A stretch of 64,000 nucleotides of DNA. Origin: Planktothrix agardhii NIES-204 (GTDB lineage: Bacteria; Cyanobacteriota; Cyanobacteriia; Cyanobacteriales; Microcoleaceae). The position numbers were made by a program, and so were the translations under genes. Each line of letters begins with the position of its first letter. Position 1 is the stretch's first letter. Location of the stretch: NCBI GenBank assembly GCA_003609755.1, contig AP017991.1, positions 3,055,501-3,119,500 on the forward strand. The letters run 5' to 3'. Shown piece by piece: positions 1 through 8,385 of the stretch. Under the pieces are notes generated by a model. It was given only the letters and a program-made list of their open reading frames with translations. It did not search any database and had not been told where the DNA came from.

Positions 1-1
1 T

Positions 2-136
2 ATTGGCTGTCAAAATTTGTTTGCATGGGCATGGGAGAACCCATACACCCTGAAACCGATACCTGAAAGTTCGGTTATTACTCAATTACTACAGTTGTAC
101 TATCAAAACAATCAGGGCATGATGAAAATATGTTAA
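2..136 (+). CDS. 3' end of an unidentified protein (partial)
   Basis: An open frame enters from the left edge and stops with TAA at 134-136, giving 44 residues that begin IGCQNLFAWAWENPY and end GMMKIC. The composition is protein-like, rich in aromatics and polar residues. No domain can be recognised from this tail, and the rest of the gene lies outside the window. It could be a chance open frame, since no start is visible. Confidence 0.4.
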   Translation: MGCQNLFAWAWENPYTLKPIPESSVITQLLQLYYQNNQGMMKIC

Positions 137-440
137 TAAAATTGGCTACGATGGGAGGTTGCGCCATGAAACCCTTGACTTTTAACCCTAGTTATATGTC
201 ATAATCCTGTCAGGACGTTTATTAGCCCTAGGCTCTGGAGAGGAATCCTCTATTCAATCCTAACGAAAAATCAAGATAGGACAGAATTAGTCTTTACGGA
301 GACAGACAGAATTCGGAATCCTTCCCAGAATCAAAGTGCGGGGGAGCCTTTGTTGTCGATTCCGGTATAAGTTCCTGTAGAGAGATGAAAAAAATTTGCT
401 GCCCCTGTAAATTCTGTTTTTAGGAGTGTAATTCATAGTC
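137..440 (+). promoter_or_regulatory. Upstream region of the sigma factor gene
   Basis: About 300 bases without a convincing gene precede the sigma factor. A weak promoter-like pair is visible: TTGACT at 175-180 and CATAAT at 200-205, with a 19-base spacer. This would give a long leader of more than 200 bases. The reverse-strand open frame across 287-490 runs into the sigma gene and has no protein-like composition. Confidence 0.25.
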
Positions 441-1439
441 ATGCCAACTGTCAATACTACATACAAAGAGCAAGTGGCTTCCAGAAGCACTCGACCTGCA
501 ACTACCGACGCAGTTCGTACCTATTTGCATGAAATTGGGCGCGTTCCCTTACTGACCCGAGAACAGGAGATTACCTACGGTAAGCAGGTACAGACCATGA
601 TGCAACAGTTGGAAGCGAAAAATACTCTCGCAGAACAACTGGGTCGGGAACCGAGTCAGCAAGAGTGGTCTGATGCGGTAGAAATGAGTCAAGATGAACT
701 TCAAACCATCTTGAAGCAAGGACGTCGGGCTAAGGGAAAAATGATCGAGGCCAACCTGCGTTTAGTGGTCTCCATTGCTAAGAAATATCAAAAACGCAAC
801 ATGGAATTTTTGGATTTAATCCAAGAAGGAACCCTGGGTTTAGAACGGGGTGTGGAAAAATTTGATCCCATGCGGGGATATAAATTCTCGACCTATGCTT
901 ACTGGTGGATTCGTCAAGCTATTACCCGCGCCATTGCCCAAACTTCTCGCACCATTCGTCTGCCGATCCATATTACCGAAAAACTGAACAAAATTAAAAA
1001 AGTTCAACGGGAGTTAGTACAGAAATTAGGCCGCAACGCCACTCCGGGGGAGATTGCTCAGGCGTTAGAGTTAGACCCGGCTCAAATTCGGGATTATCTG
1101 TTGGCGTCTCGTCATCCGGTTTCTTTGGATTTGCGGGTGGGGGATAATCAAGATACGGAATTGCAAGATCTCCTCGAAGATCATAATACCTCCGCCGATG
1201 CTTTTGTCACCCAAGAGTTACTGCGTCAGGACTTGAAAAATTTACTGGCGGACTTAACAGCCCAACAACGGGAAGTTATTACCCTGCGCTACGGGTTGGA
1301 AGATGGTAAGGAGATGTCCCTGTCTAAAGTGGGGGTGCAAATGAGCATCAGTCGTGAACGGGTTCGTCAACTGGAAAGCCAAGCGTTGAGCCACCTGCGC
1401 CGTCGTAAAGCTCAAGTTCGAGAATATTTAGCTAGTTAG
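441..1439 (+). CDS. Group 2 sigma-70 factor (SigB/SigD type)
   Basis: This is a non-essential-type RNA polymerase sigma factor of 332 residues. Region 1.2 begins around residue 22 (TTDAVRTYLHEIGRVPLLT). Region 2 contains the core-binding and -10-binding segments (LRLVVSIAKKYQKRN, FSTYAYWWIRQAITRAI, about residues 105-160). Region 3 follows (about 175-240), and region 4 has the -35-binding helix-turn-helix (MSISRERVRQLESQAL, about 300-320). It lacks the long acidic region 1.1 of the primary sigma, which marks group 2. Group 2 sigmas in cyanobacteria respond to stress, light or nitrogen. The exact paralogue (SigB, SigC, SigD or SigE) cannot be fixed from sequence reading alone. The gene is monocistronic and followed by a good terminator. 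Confidence 0.93.
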   Translation: MPTVNTTYKEQVASRSTRPATTDAVRTYLHEIGRVPLLTREQEITYGKQVQTMMQQLEAKNTLAEQLGREPSQQEWSDAVEMSQDELQTILKQGRRAKGKMIEANLRLVVSIAKKYQKRNMEFLDLIQEGTLGLERGVEKFDPMRGYKFSTYAYWWIRQAITRAIAQTSRTIRLPIHITEKLNKIKKVQRELVQKLGRNATPGEIAQALELDPAQIRDYLLASRHPVSLDLRVGDNQDTELQDLLEDHNTSADAFVTQELLRQDLKNLLADLTAQQREVITLRYGLEDGKEMSLSKVGVQMSISRERVRQLESQALSHLRRRKAQVREYLAS

Positions 1440-1462
1440 TCATTAGTTAAAAAAACACCTCT

Positions 1463-1493
1463 AGGGGTTGGGTTTCCCAATCCCTATTTTTTT
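1463..1493 (+). terminator. Intrinsic terminator of the sigma gene
   Basis: The arms AGGGGTTGGG (1463-1472) and CCCAATCCCT (1476-1485) pair over 10 bases with one G-U, around a TTT loop. They are followed directly by ATTTTTTT. The position 24 bases after the stop codon fits a rho-independent terminator. Confidence 0.85.
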
Positions 1494-1495
1494 GA

Positions 1496-1530
1496 TAGGT
1501 AATAGGTAATAGGTAATAGGTAATAGGTAA
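1496..1530. repeat. Short tandem heptamer repeat (TAGGTAA)5
   Basis: Five perfect copies of TAGGTAA lie in tandem. The opposite-strand form (TTACCCA and variants) appears at about 1621-1653, so the two blocks bracket roughly 90 bases of non-coding DNA. The same heptamer family recurs near 31619-31676 and 47015-47036. This is the STRR type of repeat known from filamentous cyanobacteria. Confidence 0.85.
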
Positions 1531-1658
1531 TGAGTTTGCACAGATTTAGAAGTGTCCTAACTGTAATGCGTAGCACTATAGCACTAATTCAAACAGTTAA
1601 GATATTAACAAGACCGTTAAACCCATTACCCATTACCCATTCCCCATTACCTAATATC

Positions 1659-1892
1659 CTACCAAGTCGGATCACTATAAATATTAATAGTCATTTCAGT
1701 TTTTCCGGGGGGAACAGCAGAAATACAAGCACAGATAAAATTATCTTCGTCTATTTCCACTTCACAAGCATGACAAGACCCCATTAAACACCCGGTAGGA
1801 ATCACCACACCTGCCCGTTTTGCGACGTCTAATAAGGGTTCTCCTGGTTCGGCTTCAATAGTAACTTCGTCGGGTAAAAAATGTATTTTCAT
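1659..1892 (-). CDS. Small 2Fe-2S ferredoxin-like protein
   Basis: The 77-residue protein is a minimal plant-type [2Fe-2S] ferredoxin fold. Cysteines are arranged as CLMGSCHAC (C-x4-C-x2-C, residues 35-43), with a further FICACIS segment near residue 53 supplying the fourth ligand. It is shorter than photosynthetic ferredoxin (about 97 residues) and lacks part of that loop. It starts 36 bases after the cobQ stop on the same strand, so the two are probably co-transcribed. It is likely an electron-transfer protein; its partner is unknown. Confidence 0.8.
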   Translation of the reverse strand: MKIHFLPDEVTIEAEPGEPLLDVAKRAGVVIPTGCLMGSCHACEVEIDEDNFICACISAVPPGKTEMTINIYSDPTW

Positions 1893-1928
1893 AATTAGTT
1901 TTAACCGCTAAAAATCAGATTTTTAAAC

Positions 1929-3395
1929 TTAACCCAGAATAGATTTAAGATCCAAATGAGCTTCTACCGTATCTGCTAATACATCTAATAATATTTCTCG
2001 CTGTTCTCGATAATTAGCAATACCAGTAGGTAAAGGATTTAAACCCCTGGCTTTTCGCAGATGATTTAGCCAAGTTCGTCTCCAAGATCCGTTATCGAAA
2101 ATTCCATGTAAATAATGACCCCAAATAGATTTTTGACCATTGACATATCCTAAATTTTGGTCATCAAATAAAGGAAAAATATCATTAGAATCTAAGAGTT
2201 GAGTTCTTCCCTGATGAATTTCATAGCCTTCAATGGGTAAATTTTTCTGGGGATAATTAGAAGTTACTAACCGTTGACGGGAGGTTTTTTGATTAGAAAT
2301 TACTGTTTTTAGGGCTAATAATCCTAACCCTTCATAATCTCCTTGCTCGCCTTCTAAACCATAGGGATCAGATACGACTTTTCCTAACATTTGATAACCC
2401 CCACAAATTCCCATAACTTGCCCCCCGGCTTTAATATAATTTTTAATTTGATCAGCCATTCCCGATTCTTTTAATACTTGTAAATCTGATATAGTAGTTT
2501 TAGAACCGGGAAGAATTACAGCATCGGGATGTCCTAAATATTCAGCCGGGTTAACATACTTAATACTGACCGTTGATTCCGAATCCAAAGGATCAAAATC
2601 GGTGAAATTAGAAATGCGAGGAAAACGGATCACGGCAATGGTTAATTCCGTTTGGGGAGAACTAGAAGCACGATCTAATAAACTTAAAGAATCCTCTGCG
2701 GGAAACGGATTATCAATCCAAGGAATCACCGCAACTACCGGAATTTTTGTATATTCCTCTAACCAGATGATCCCAGATTCTAAGAGCGATCGCTGTCCCC
2801 TAAATTTATTGATCACAATACCGCAAATTAACGCCCGTTCATCGGGTTCTAATAATTGTAAAGTTCCCACAACATGGGCAAAGGCGCCACCCCGATCAAT
2901 ATCAACTACTAATAAGGTTTTCGCATTTAAGTATTTAGCCACCCGCATATTAGTTAAATCTCGATGTTTGAGATTAATTTCCGCCGGACTTCCCGCACCT
3001 TCACAAACTAAAATATCAAATTCTTGAGTTAAATAATCCAAACATTCGGTAATTGCTTTCCAACCCCGATCAAAATATTGTTCATAATAATCACTAGCTT
3101 TCACCACCCCCACAGATTTGCCTTTAAAAATCACCTGAGAGGTCATATTCCCTTGGGGTTTCAATAAAATCGGGTTCATCGTCACCGAGGGAGTAACTCC
3201 CGCCGCCCAAGCTTGCACCGCTTGAGCATAACCCATTTCCGATCCCCCCGGAGAAACATAGGAATTAAGAGCCATATTTTGCCCTTTAAACGGGGCCACT
3301 TTCACCCCGCGACGATGTAAAATCCGACAAATGGCCGTAACCATCATTGATTTTCCGGCGTGGGAAGTCGTTCCCACAATCATAATTGCTTTCAT
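1929..3395 (-). CDS. cobQ: Cobyric acid synthase
   Basis: CobQ amidates adenosylcobyrinic acid a,c-diamide at four side chains, using glutamine and ATP, in cobalamin (pseudocobalamin) synthesis. The 488-residue length is normal. The N-terminal dethiobiotin-synthase-like ATPase domain starts with MIVGTTSHAGKSM (P-loop-like) and has the CEGAGSPAEINL segment. The C-terminal class I glutamine amidotransferase domain shows the nucleophile motif GICGGYQMLG and the catalytic histidine in WGHYLHGIFDN. No cobalamin riboswitch is apparent upstream. It leads a probable two-gene unit with the small 2Fe-2S protein. Confidence 0.95.
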   Translation of the reverse strand: MKAIMIVGTTSHAGKSMMVTAICRILHRRGVKVAPFKGQNMALNSYVSPGGSEMGYAQAVQAWAAGVTPSVTMNPILLKPQGNMTSQVIFKGKSVGVVKASDYYEQYFDRGWKAITECLDYLTQEFDILVCEGAGSPAEINLKHRDLTNMRVAKYLNAKTLLVVDIDRGGAFAHVVGTLQLLEPDERALICGIVINKFRGQRSLLESGIIWLEEYTKIPVVAVIPWIDNPFPAEDSLSLLDRASSSPQTELTIAVIRFPRISNFTDFDPLDSESTVSIKYVNPAEYLGHPDAVILPGSKTTISDLQVLKESGMADQIKNYIKAGGQVMGICGGYQMLGKVVSDPYGLEGEQGDYEGLGLLALKTVISNQKTSRQRLVTSNYPQKNLPIEGYEIHQGRTQLLDSNDIFPLFDDQNLGYVNGQKSIWGHYLHGIFDNGSWRRTWLNHLRKARGLNPLPTGIANYREQREILLDVLADTVEAHLDLKSILG

Positions 3396-3510
3396 AAAGA
3401 TAATTCTAAAGGCAGAACAATATTTTAATCCGTAAGGATAACTTAAAAACCTTTAACAATAGCCTAGCAATGTTATGGGATGATAGTTGAGAATTTCCAA
3501 CAGTTTTGAT

Positions 3511-4188
3511 ATGGCCCCTCAACTGCGTATTTATGTCCCACCCCATCCCCTGATTAAACATTGGTTAGGGGTTGCTCGTGACCAGGCGACGCCTCCGGGT
3601 TTGTTTCGGACGGCGATGACGGAGTTAGGACGTTGGTTAACTTATGAAGCGGCGAGGGACTGGTTACCGACCTTGGAAACAACGGTACAAACACCCTTAG
3701 CCGAATGTAATGCAACTTTTGTAAATCCTGAAGTTCCCCTAATTGTAATTCCAATTTTACGCGCTGGTTTAGCCTTAATGGAGGGAATTCAAAGCGTTGT
3801 ACCTCTATCTTCGGTATATCATTTAGGCATGGTACGCAACGAAGAAACCTTAGAGCCTACTTGCTACTTAAATAAATTACCCGCCCAATTTGACCCCCAA
3901 ACCCGGGTGATCATCAGTGAACCCATGTTAGCAACCGGGGGAACAATTATGGCGGTGATGGCCGAACTTACCCAACGTCATCTTGACCCGGCTTTAATTA
4001 GAATTATTTCCATTGTCGCCGCCCCCCCAGCGTTACAAAAGTTAAGTCAAGCCTATCCCAGTTTGCAAGTATATACCGCTATTATTGATTCGGAAGTTAA
4101 TGCACAGGGATTCATTATACCAGGGTTAGGGGATGCGGGAGATCGCACCTTTGGCACTTTTGACCGTCTGCCTACCCAATCGGAGTAA
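3511..4188 (+). CDS. upp: Uracil phosphoribosyltransferase
   Basis: Upp converts uracil and PRPP to UMP for pyrimidine salvage. The 225-residue product from the ATG at 3511 is slightly longer than the usual 208. The PRPP-binding loop reads SEPMLATGGT (residues 136-145). It has Glu at the first acidic position, where Asp is typical, a conservative change. The uracil-binding end motif GLGDAGDR is present, and the middle IPILRAGLALMEG segment matches the family. An in-frame TTG at 3487 would add eight residues, but the ATG is preferred because MAPQLRIYVPPHPLIKHWL fits the family N-terminus. Confidence 0.93.
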   Translation: MAPQLRIYVPPHPLIKHWLGVARDQATPPGLFRTAMTELGRWLTYEAARDWLPTLETTVQTPLAECNATFVNPEVPLIVIPILRAGLALMEGIQSVVPLSSVYHLGMVRNEETLEPTCYLNKLPAQFDPQTRVIISEPMLATGGTIMAVMAELTQRHLDPALIRIISIVAAPPALQKLSQAYPSLQVYTAIIDSEVNAQGFIIPGLGDAGDRTFGTFDRLPTQSE

Positions 4189-4219
4189 AATCAAGCTATT
4201 GTGAAATATTGGTTAAATT

Positions 4220-4516
4220 ATGGGTAATCGAGACGGCTTTACCAGTGGCTTCTTCCTCGGTGCAACCTTAGGAGGTTTGGTTGGGGGGGTATTAGGGGTG
4301 GTACTTGCCAACCGCATCAACAATCAAGATCGGGTTGATTCCTTATTAGAAATACAAGGAAAATCGGGGAAGGCGACTAAATTGACCGGGGACAATATGG
4401 AAACCGCCCGTTTGGGTTTGGAGGATAAAATTTCTCAACTCAATCAAGCCATTGATGATGTCCGTCAACAGTTAGGCAGTGTAAATGGTAATAGTGGGTC
4501 AGAAACCGAAAATTAA
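4220..4516 (+). CDS. YtxH-like small membrane protein
   Basis: A 98-residue protein with one glycine-rich membrane helix (residues 9-31, GFFLGATLGGLVGGVLGVVLA). A charged, probably coiled-coil tail follows (LGLEDKISQLNQAIDDVRQQL). This layout is that of YtxH/gas-vesicle-like small stress proteins and of conserved cyanobacterial proteins. The function is not known. It lies 31 bases after upp and 102 bases before the YggT gene, all on the same strand, so the three may be one unit. Confidence 0.7.
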   Translation: MGNRDGFTSGFFLGATLGGLVGGVLGVVLANRINNQDRVDSLLEIQGKSGKATKLTGDNMETARLGLEDKISQLNQAIDDVRQQLGSVNGNSGSETEN

Positions 4517-4618
4517 TTGATTCTAGCTGCTGGTTTGAATCTATCCCCTGGTTTCCAATGTGGTACACTGGGGAACATAACTTTATGTCAAATTTCAGTC
4601 AAACATCCAAAAAATTTT

Positions 4619-4906
4619 ATGGCACTTCCTTTAGGTTTACTCGCTAGTACCCTGGCACAGTTCCTGAACATTTATATGTTGATCCTATTTGTTAGGATTC
4701 TATTAAGCTGGTTTCCGACAATTAATTGGTATGATCCGCCCTTTTCTATCTTAAGCCAATTAACTGATCCCTACCTCAACCTATTCCGGTCTTTTATTCC
4801 CCCTTTAGGTGGAATTGATTTTTCTGCGATTATTGCTATTTTTGCCTTACAATTTGGTTCCCAATTAATTATTGCTTTATTGGGAAGTATGCAGCAAGTA
4901 TTCTAA
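4619..4906 (+). CDS. YggT family membrane protein
   Basis: The 95-residue product has two hydrophobic segments (about 6-25 and 65-88). Between them lies the YggT signature FVRILLSWFPTINWYDPPF followed by DPYLNLFRSFIPPLGGIDFS. Family members are implicated in cell-division or thylakoid/nucleoid organisation (CCB3-like in chloroplasts), but the molecular role is unclear. The open frame extends to 4517, but the upstream part has no start context and the family begins at the ATG at 4619. A strong hairpin follows 27 bases after the stop. Confidence 0.88.
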   Translation: MALPLGLLASTLAQFLNIYMLILFVRILLSWFPTINWYDPPFSILSQLTDPYLNLFRSFIPPLGGIDFSAIIAIFALQFGSQLIIALLGSMQQVF

Positions 4907-4932
4907 CGTGCGATTCATTTAACCTCAACTTC

Positions 4933-4963
4933 AAAACCGGGTTTCTGACAGAAACCCGGTTTT
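4933..4963. terminator. Perfect 15-bp inverted repeat, AAACCGGGTTTC family, probable terminator
   Basis: The arms AAAACCGGGTTTCTG (4933-4947) and CAGAAACCCGGTTTT (4949-4963) are perfectly complementary. The right arm ends in four T residues, then GATTTAT. It follows yggT and can act as a terminator. Half-copies of the same motif occur at about 6570, 35003, 37880 and 53709, so it is also a dispersed repeat. Confidence 0.7.
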
Positions 4964-4989
4964 GATTTATGTCTCAAAAATCTACTTGA

Positions 4990-5014
4990 TTGATGGCTAA
5001 AAAGCAGCCATCAA
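4990..5014 (+). promoter_or_regulatory. Hairpin upstream of the glycine-rich protein gene
   Basis: The arms TTGATGGCT (4990-4998) and AGCCATCAA (5006-5014) are perfectly complementary, with a 7-base loop. The hairpin sits 165 bases before the start at 5179, in otherwise featureless DNA. It may be a leader structure or a second terminator; no T-run follows, which favours the former. Confidence 0.4.
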
Positions 5015-5178
5015 AGAGGTTTCACTCCCGATGGCAGAATTTTTGACCAATCGTTGCAATACCCCTTTTAGATTTTCACAGAACGAAGTGGCATTTTGGC
5101 AGCCGAAAGGCCTCTATCACGTCTACCTTAGAAAGTGTCAAGAATCAGTTTTTTAACATTTCCACTAGAGGTGGCATT

Positions 5179-6351
5179 ATGGCAAAAAATACTTTTTCAG
5201 CAGGTACTTTAGTTGACCCGACTGATTCAGCGTACACCCGAGACCGATTAGTATCTGCTCCTAGTCAAGGTGCTGGTGGTGGCGGTGCTGGTGGTGGCGG
5301 TGCTGGCGGTGGTGCTGGCGGTGGTGCTGGCGGTGGCGGTGGCGGTGAAGATACCGAGACGGCAGGAAATAATCTGTCATATCCCGTAATTATTGCAGAT
5401 GGTTCTAATATTTCCGGTGGGTTAACCTTTCCTGGAACCTTTGGATATCCTGCATTGACAGTTCCTTATGACTATGACAAATCTGGAACCATCAGTGAAG
5501 GCGATAAAAAAGAAGGCTATTACCATTTTGCTCAGAAAACTGATGGGAATCTATGGCAGGCAGGCAGTAGAGAAATCGATGATGCTGTTAACGTTAATAA
5601 CATCAATTGGGGCGACAGTTTAGCCAGCAAACAGTTACAAGTTGGCAAACCTGTTCGCGTTGAGCTAACCCTTGAAACAACCCTGACAGATCCGTTAACG
5701 GGCTTCAATATGGTAATGATTGCCAACCCGAGTAGTCCTAACGAGATTCAAGGAACTCGTGCCACGGATCTTACTTCTCGGAGTGGAGAGCCTGATACCT
5801 TCGAGAGCACTGGAGCAACAGTCTATGCTGGAGAAGCAGCGATGATTATTCAGCAATATACGGGTAATGCAGACGCGCTGATCTGGGGTGGTAATGATGG
5901 TTGGAAAGCCCAAGATAGTAGTGTTCAGGTACTCAACACTTACAAACCTTCCTTTGGCGATGAACTCAATGTTGGTGGCAAGGTGATTTATGGACTCTCA
6001 GAAGGCGGATGGAGACCAACAAGTGCAGGAAGCTATCGATTGTCATTCGCTGTACCAGCAGATAGCAATGCCCAGCTAGGAGAAGCAGGCGGAGATGGCG
6101 ATAATCTAACTAATCCTAGCGGTACTGATCTATATGGCGATATTTCCTATCTGGACATCAAGGTTGTTCCTAGCGGTGGTGGCGGTGGTGGCGGTGGTCG
6201 TCCTCGCGGGGCAGTCTACACCCCTAGCCCTAGTGTTTCTACCCAATCGTTAAATAATGTTATGCCTGATCAGAGTTCTAATTGGGTGTCTATGTCTGGC
6301 ATGACTACAGCTAACTGCTTTCCTGCCTCTGTCGATGGCCTGAATTTCTAG
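5179..6351 (+). CDS. Glycine-rich protein of unknown function
   Basis: A 390-residue protein not recognised as any family. A 31-residue head is followed by a Gly/Ala tract (about residues 32-56, GAGGGG units). A compact, probably beta-rich domain spans residues 60-340. A second glycine run (about 343-351) then leads into a short Pro/Ser/Thr tail with one cysteine. Residues 96-108 (DYDKSGTISEGDK) look like a calcium-binding EF-hand or dockerin-type loop. There is no signal peptide or membrane helix. The ribosome binding site AGAGGTGG (5167-5174) is strong and fixes the start. The gene stands alone, with hairpins on both sides. The domain layout suggests an extracellular or surface protein exported by a signal-peptide-independent route; this is inference. 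Confidence 0.7.
   Translation: MAKNTFSAGTLVDPTDSAYTRDRLVSAPSQGAGGGGAGGGGAGGGAGGGAGGGGGGEDTETAGNNLSYPVIIADGSNISGGLTFPGTFGYPALTVPYDYDKSGTISEGDKKEGYYHFAQKTDGNLWQAGSREIDDAVNVNNINWGDSLASKQLQVGKPVRVELTLETTLTDPLTGFNMVMIANPSSPNEIQGTRATDLTSRSGEPDTFESTGATVYAGEAAMIIQQYTGNADALIWGGNDGWKAQDSSVQVLNTYKPSFGDELNVGGKVIYGLSEGGWRPTSAGSYRLSFAVPADSNAQLGEAGGDGDNLTNPSGTDLYGDISYLDIKVVPSGGGGGGGGRPRGAVYTPSPSVSTQSLNNVMPDQSSNWVSMSGMTTANCFPASVDGLNF
5269..5346 (+). repeat. Gly/Ala-coding minisatellite
   Basis: Short units of the type GGTGCTGGTGGTGGC repeat in tandem in frame and encode GAGGG blocks. A shorter GGTGGC tract lies near 6174-6198. Such tracts change length by slippage, so the protein is probably length-variable between strains. 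Confidence 0.75.
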
Positions 6352-6395
6352 TCAGCAAGCTTTCTGTGTAGAAGTTCAAGCCATCCTTGAGTTAA

Positions 6396-6445
6396 GGGTC
6401 TATCTCTCCCAAGTTAATTCCCAACTCAACCTAAGAGGTAGACCC
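6396..6445. terminator. Stem-loop between the glycine-rich gene and ntrC
   Basis: GGGTCTATCTCT (6396-6407) pairs with AGAGGTAGACCC (6434-6445) over 12 bases with one G-U, around a 26-base loop. The two flanking genes converge here, so a terminator role is likely. No clear T-run follows. Confidence 0.45.
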
Positions 6446-6584
6446 AAAATCTAGGTTTTATCCCAACAGACTCTCATGTTTTTAACCTCAAGAATTACCC
6501 TTTTCTCATCCTATTTATCGGGTGGGTTTTACTTGTTCTGGTTTGCGGTAATGGAGATTCACCACGAAAACCGGGTTTCTAGTT

Positions 6585-7952
6585 CTATGAATTCTTCTCA
6601 ATTAATTCTCGATATAAACTCTTGGGTTTAACGCCTTTGAGGTTTTCAATTAAATCCTTATTTTTGAAAAACTGCACCGTCGGAGTCCCCACTACCCCGG
6701 CATTTTGGGCAATTTCAGGATCTTCTTCAATGTCAATTTCAATATAATGAATCCTGCCCTCAAATTCGCTCACGACTTTATCTAAAATCGGTTTCAGAGC
6801 ATGACAAGGGCCGCAGGTTGGTGAGGAATATTTTACCATAATTAGGCGATCGCTATCATGGTAAAGTTTCCGCAACGCATAACCCCCAATATGGCGAGTA
6901 TTCTGGATATCGAAATTCTCGGAAGTCGTAATTTGAGGTGGAGTTGATTTCGGGGTTTCCGTTTCCGGTTCTAAAGATTCGGTCTGTTGAAATTCCTGCA
7001 CTAACCCATTTAGCGATAACCAACGTTCTGCTAACATCGCCCCCATACAACCACTACCCGCCGCTGTAATTGCTTGACGGAATTCATGATCCTGGACATC
7101 CCCAACAGCATAAACTCCCTCCACGCTAGTTTCAGGAGTCCCGTGTTTCGTAACAATATATCCCACTTCATCCAGTTCTAACTGTCCTTGAAAAACTTGG
7201 GTATTAGGAGTATGACCGATAGCATAAAATAATCCCTGAACGGGTAAATCTTGCTGTTCTCCCGTCTGATTATTCTTAATTTTAATTCCGCCTAATTTGC
7301 CATTTCCATACACATCAACGGCCTCGGTATGCCAATGCACAGTAATTTTAGGATGGGTAATCACCCGTTGCTGCATGGTTTTACTTGCGCGTAGTTCATC
7401 CCGTCTAACTAATAGATGAACATGGGTGGCATATTTAGTTAAATAAACCGCTTCCTCGGCGGCCGTATCTCCTCCCCCAATTACCGCTAATTCGACTCCT
7501 TTGAAAATTGGACTCGCCCCATCACAAATAGCACAGGCGGAAATTCCCGCATTCCAAAAGGTTTCTTCCTGGGGTAAATTTAACCGTTTCGCCGTTGCCC
7601 CGGTAGCAATTACAATAGTATGGGTTTTGATTTCCCGGTCTTCCGATTTAACCGTAAAGGGACGTTGACTCAAATCAACGGAAATCACATCCTCAGTAAA
7701 TAATTCCGCCCCCCACCGTTGGGCTTGGGCTTTGATTCTATCCATGAGTTCTGGCCCGGTAATGCCTTCGGGAAAACCTGGGAAGTTCTCAACTTCTGTA
7801 GTGGTCATTAACTGCCCCCCCGGTATCCCCCCAATTTGATAGCCTTCAAAGACCACGGGTTTCAAATTCGCCCGTCCTGCATAGATGGCGGCGGTATAGC
7901 CCGCAGGCCCAGAACCAATAATAACAAGGTTTTCAACGGTTGGGTTTGTCAT
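6585..7952 (-). CDS. ntrC: NADPH-thioredoxin reductase with fused thioredoxin domain (NTRC)
   Basis: NTRC transfers electrons from NADPH through its reductase domain to its own thioredoxin domain and on to 2-Cys peroxiredoxin and other redox targets. Residues 1-310 form the reductase. They include the FAD motif [11 protein letters not shown], the redox pair C140-x-x-C143 (CAIC) and the NADPH motif [13 protein letters not shown] linker leads to the thioredoxin domain (about 350-455) with active site C380-G-P-C383. The 455-residue fusion is the form found in chloroplasts and many cyanobacteria. The symbol follows plant/cyanobacterial usage and is not the nitrogen regulator NtrC. The gene appears monocistronic. 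Confidence 0.96.
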   Translation of the reverse strand: MTNPTVENLVIIGSGPAGYTAAIYAGRANLKPVVFEGYQIGGIPGGQLMTTTEVENFPGFPEGITGPELMDRIKAQAQRWGAELFTEDVISVDLSQRPFTVKSEDREIKTHTIVIATGATAKRLNLPQEETFWNAGISACAICDGASPIFKGVELAVIGGGDTAAEEAVYLTKYATHVHLLVRRDELRASKTMQQRVITHPKITVHWHTEAVDVYGNGKLGGIKIKNNQTGEQQDLPVQGLFYAIGHTPNTQVFQGQLELDEVGYIVTKHGTPETSVEGVYAVGDVQDHEFRQAITAAGSGCMGAMLAERWLSLNGLVQEFQQTESLEPETETPKSTPPQITTSENFDIQNTRHIGGYALRKLYHDSDRLIMVKYSSPTCGPCHALKPILDKVVSEFEGRIHYIEIDIEEDPEIAQNAGVVGTPTVQFFKNKDLIENLKGVKPKSLYRELIEKNS

Positions 7953-8063
7953 GTTTATTTCAAACTCATAACGACTTCATGTAAGGAGATTATAGCAATT
8001 TATTTCCTAATCTGGGGAGGTCATAATCTGGAGGATGATTTGTTCATATTTCTTGCCTTACGG

Positions 8064-8145
8064 TTTGCGTTAAAACACTGTTTTCCTTATTTTGCAAGGG
8101 TTTTAAGTTTTGATGGTTACTCTTATGGATTTGCGTTAAAACACT
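8064..8145 (+). repeat. Two direct copies of a 16-base motif
   Basis: TTTGCGTTAAAACACT occurs at 8064-8079 and again at 8130-8145, 66 bases apart, in non-coding DNA between ntrC and the RTX gene. The copies may be remnants of a mobile element; nothing else explains them. Confidence 0.5.
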
Positions 8146-8232
8146 TTTATGCCCAAAAAGGGAGATAACAGGCATAGCGAGTAGAGGTTGATTCAGATTC
8201 ATCTGTCTTGATCAAGCCAGCTTCTTTGGTAG

Positions 8233-8364
8233 CTCCTAAATGGAGTCGTAGCAGTAACCAGCAATCTATACGATGGCAAAAAAAACTTACCATTAGATAT
8301 AGAATTATATCAAAAAGCCGAGTTTGCAGCCTACAAAGCAAGTTTAGGCTTGATTTGGGCTTGA
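8233..8364 (+). pseudogene. Transposase-like gene scrap
   Basis: A short open frame, bounded upstream by TAG at 8230, reads LLNGVVAVTSNLYDGKK then NLPLDIELYQKAEFAAYK and stops at 8362-8364. The VTSNLYDGKKNLPLDIELY stretch resembles the part of IS701/IS4-like cyanobacterial transposases in which a VTxxLYDGxKxxPLDxxxY pattern occurs; this is from memory. There is no start codon and no flanking inverted repeat, so it is a decayed fragment. Confidence in the family is low. Confidence 0.4.
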
Positions 8365-8385
8365 TTTTTGTTTAAGTCCCACTAA

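Noticed and set aside
287-490. Reverse-strand open frame before the sigma gene
   Set aside because: It overlaps the sigma factor start and its translation is Arg/Asn-rich without any family pattern.
1530-1787. Forward open frame between the sigma gene and ferredoxin
   Set aside because: It runs through heptamer repeats and then antisense to the ferredoxin gene, which has conserved cysteines.
3396-3510. Cobalamin riboswitch upstream of cobQ
   Set aside because: No B12-box-like sequence is visible and the space before the divergent upp gene is too short.
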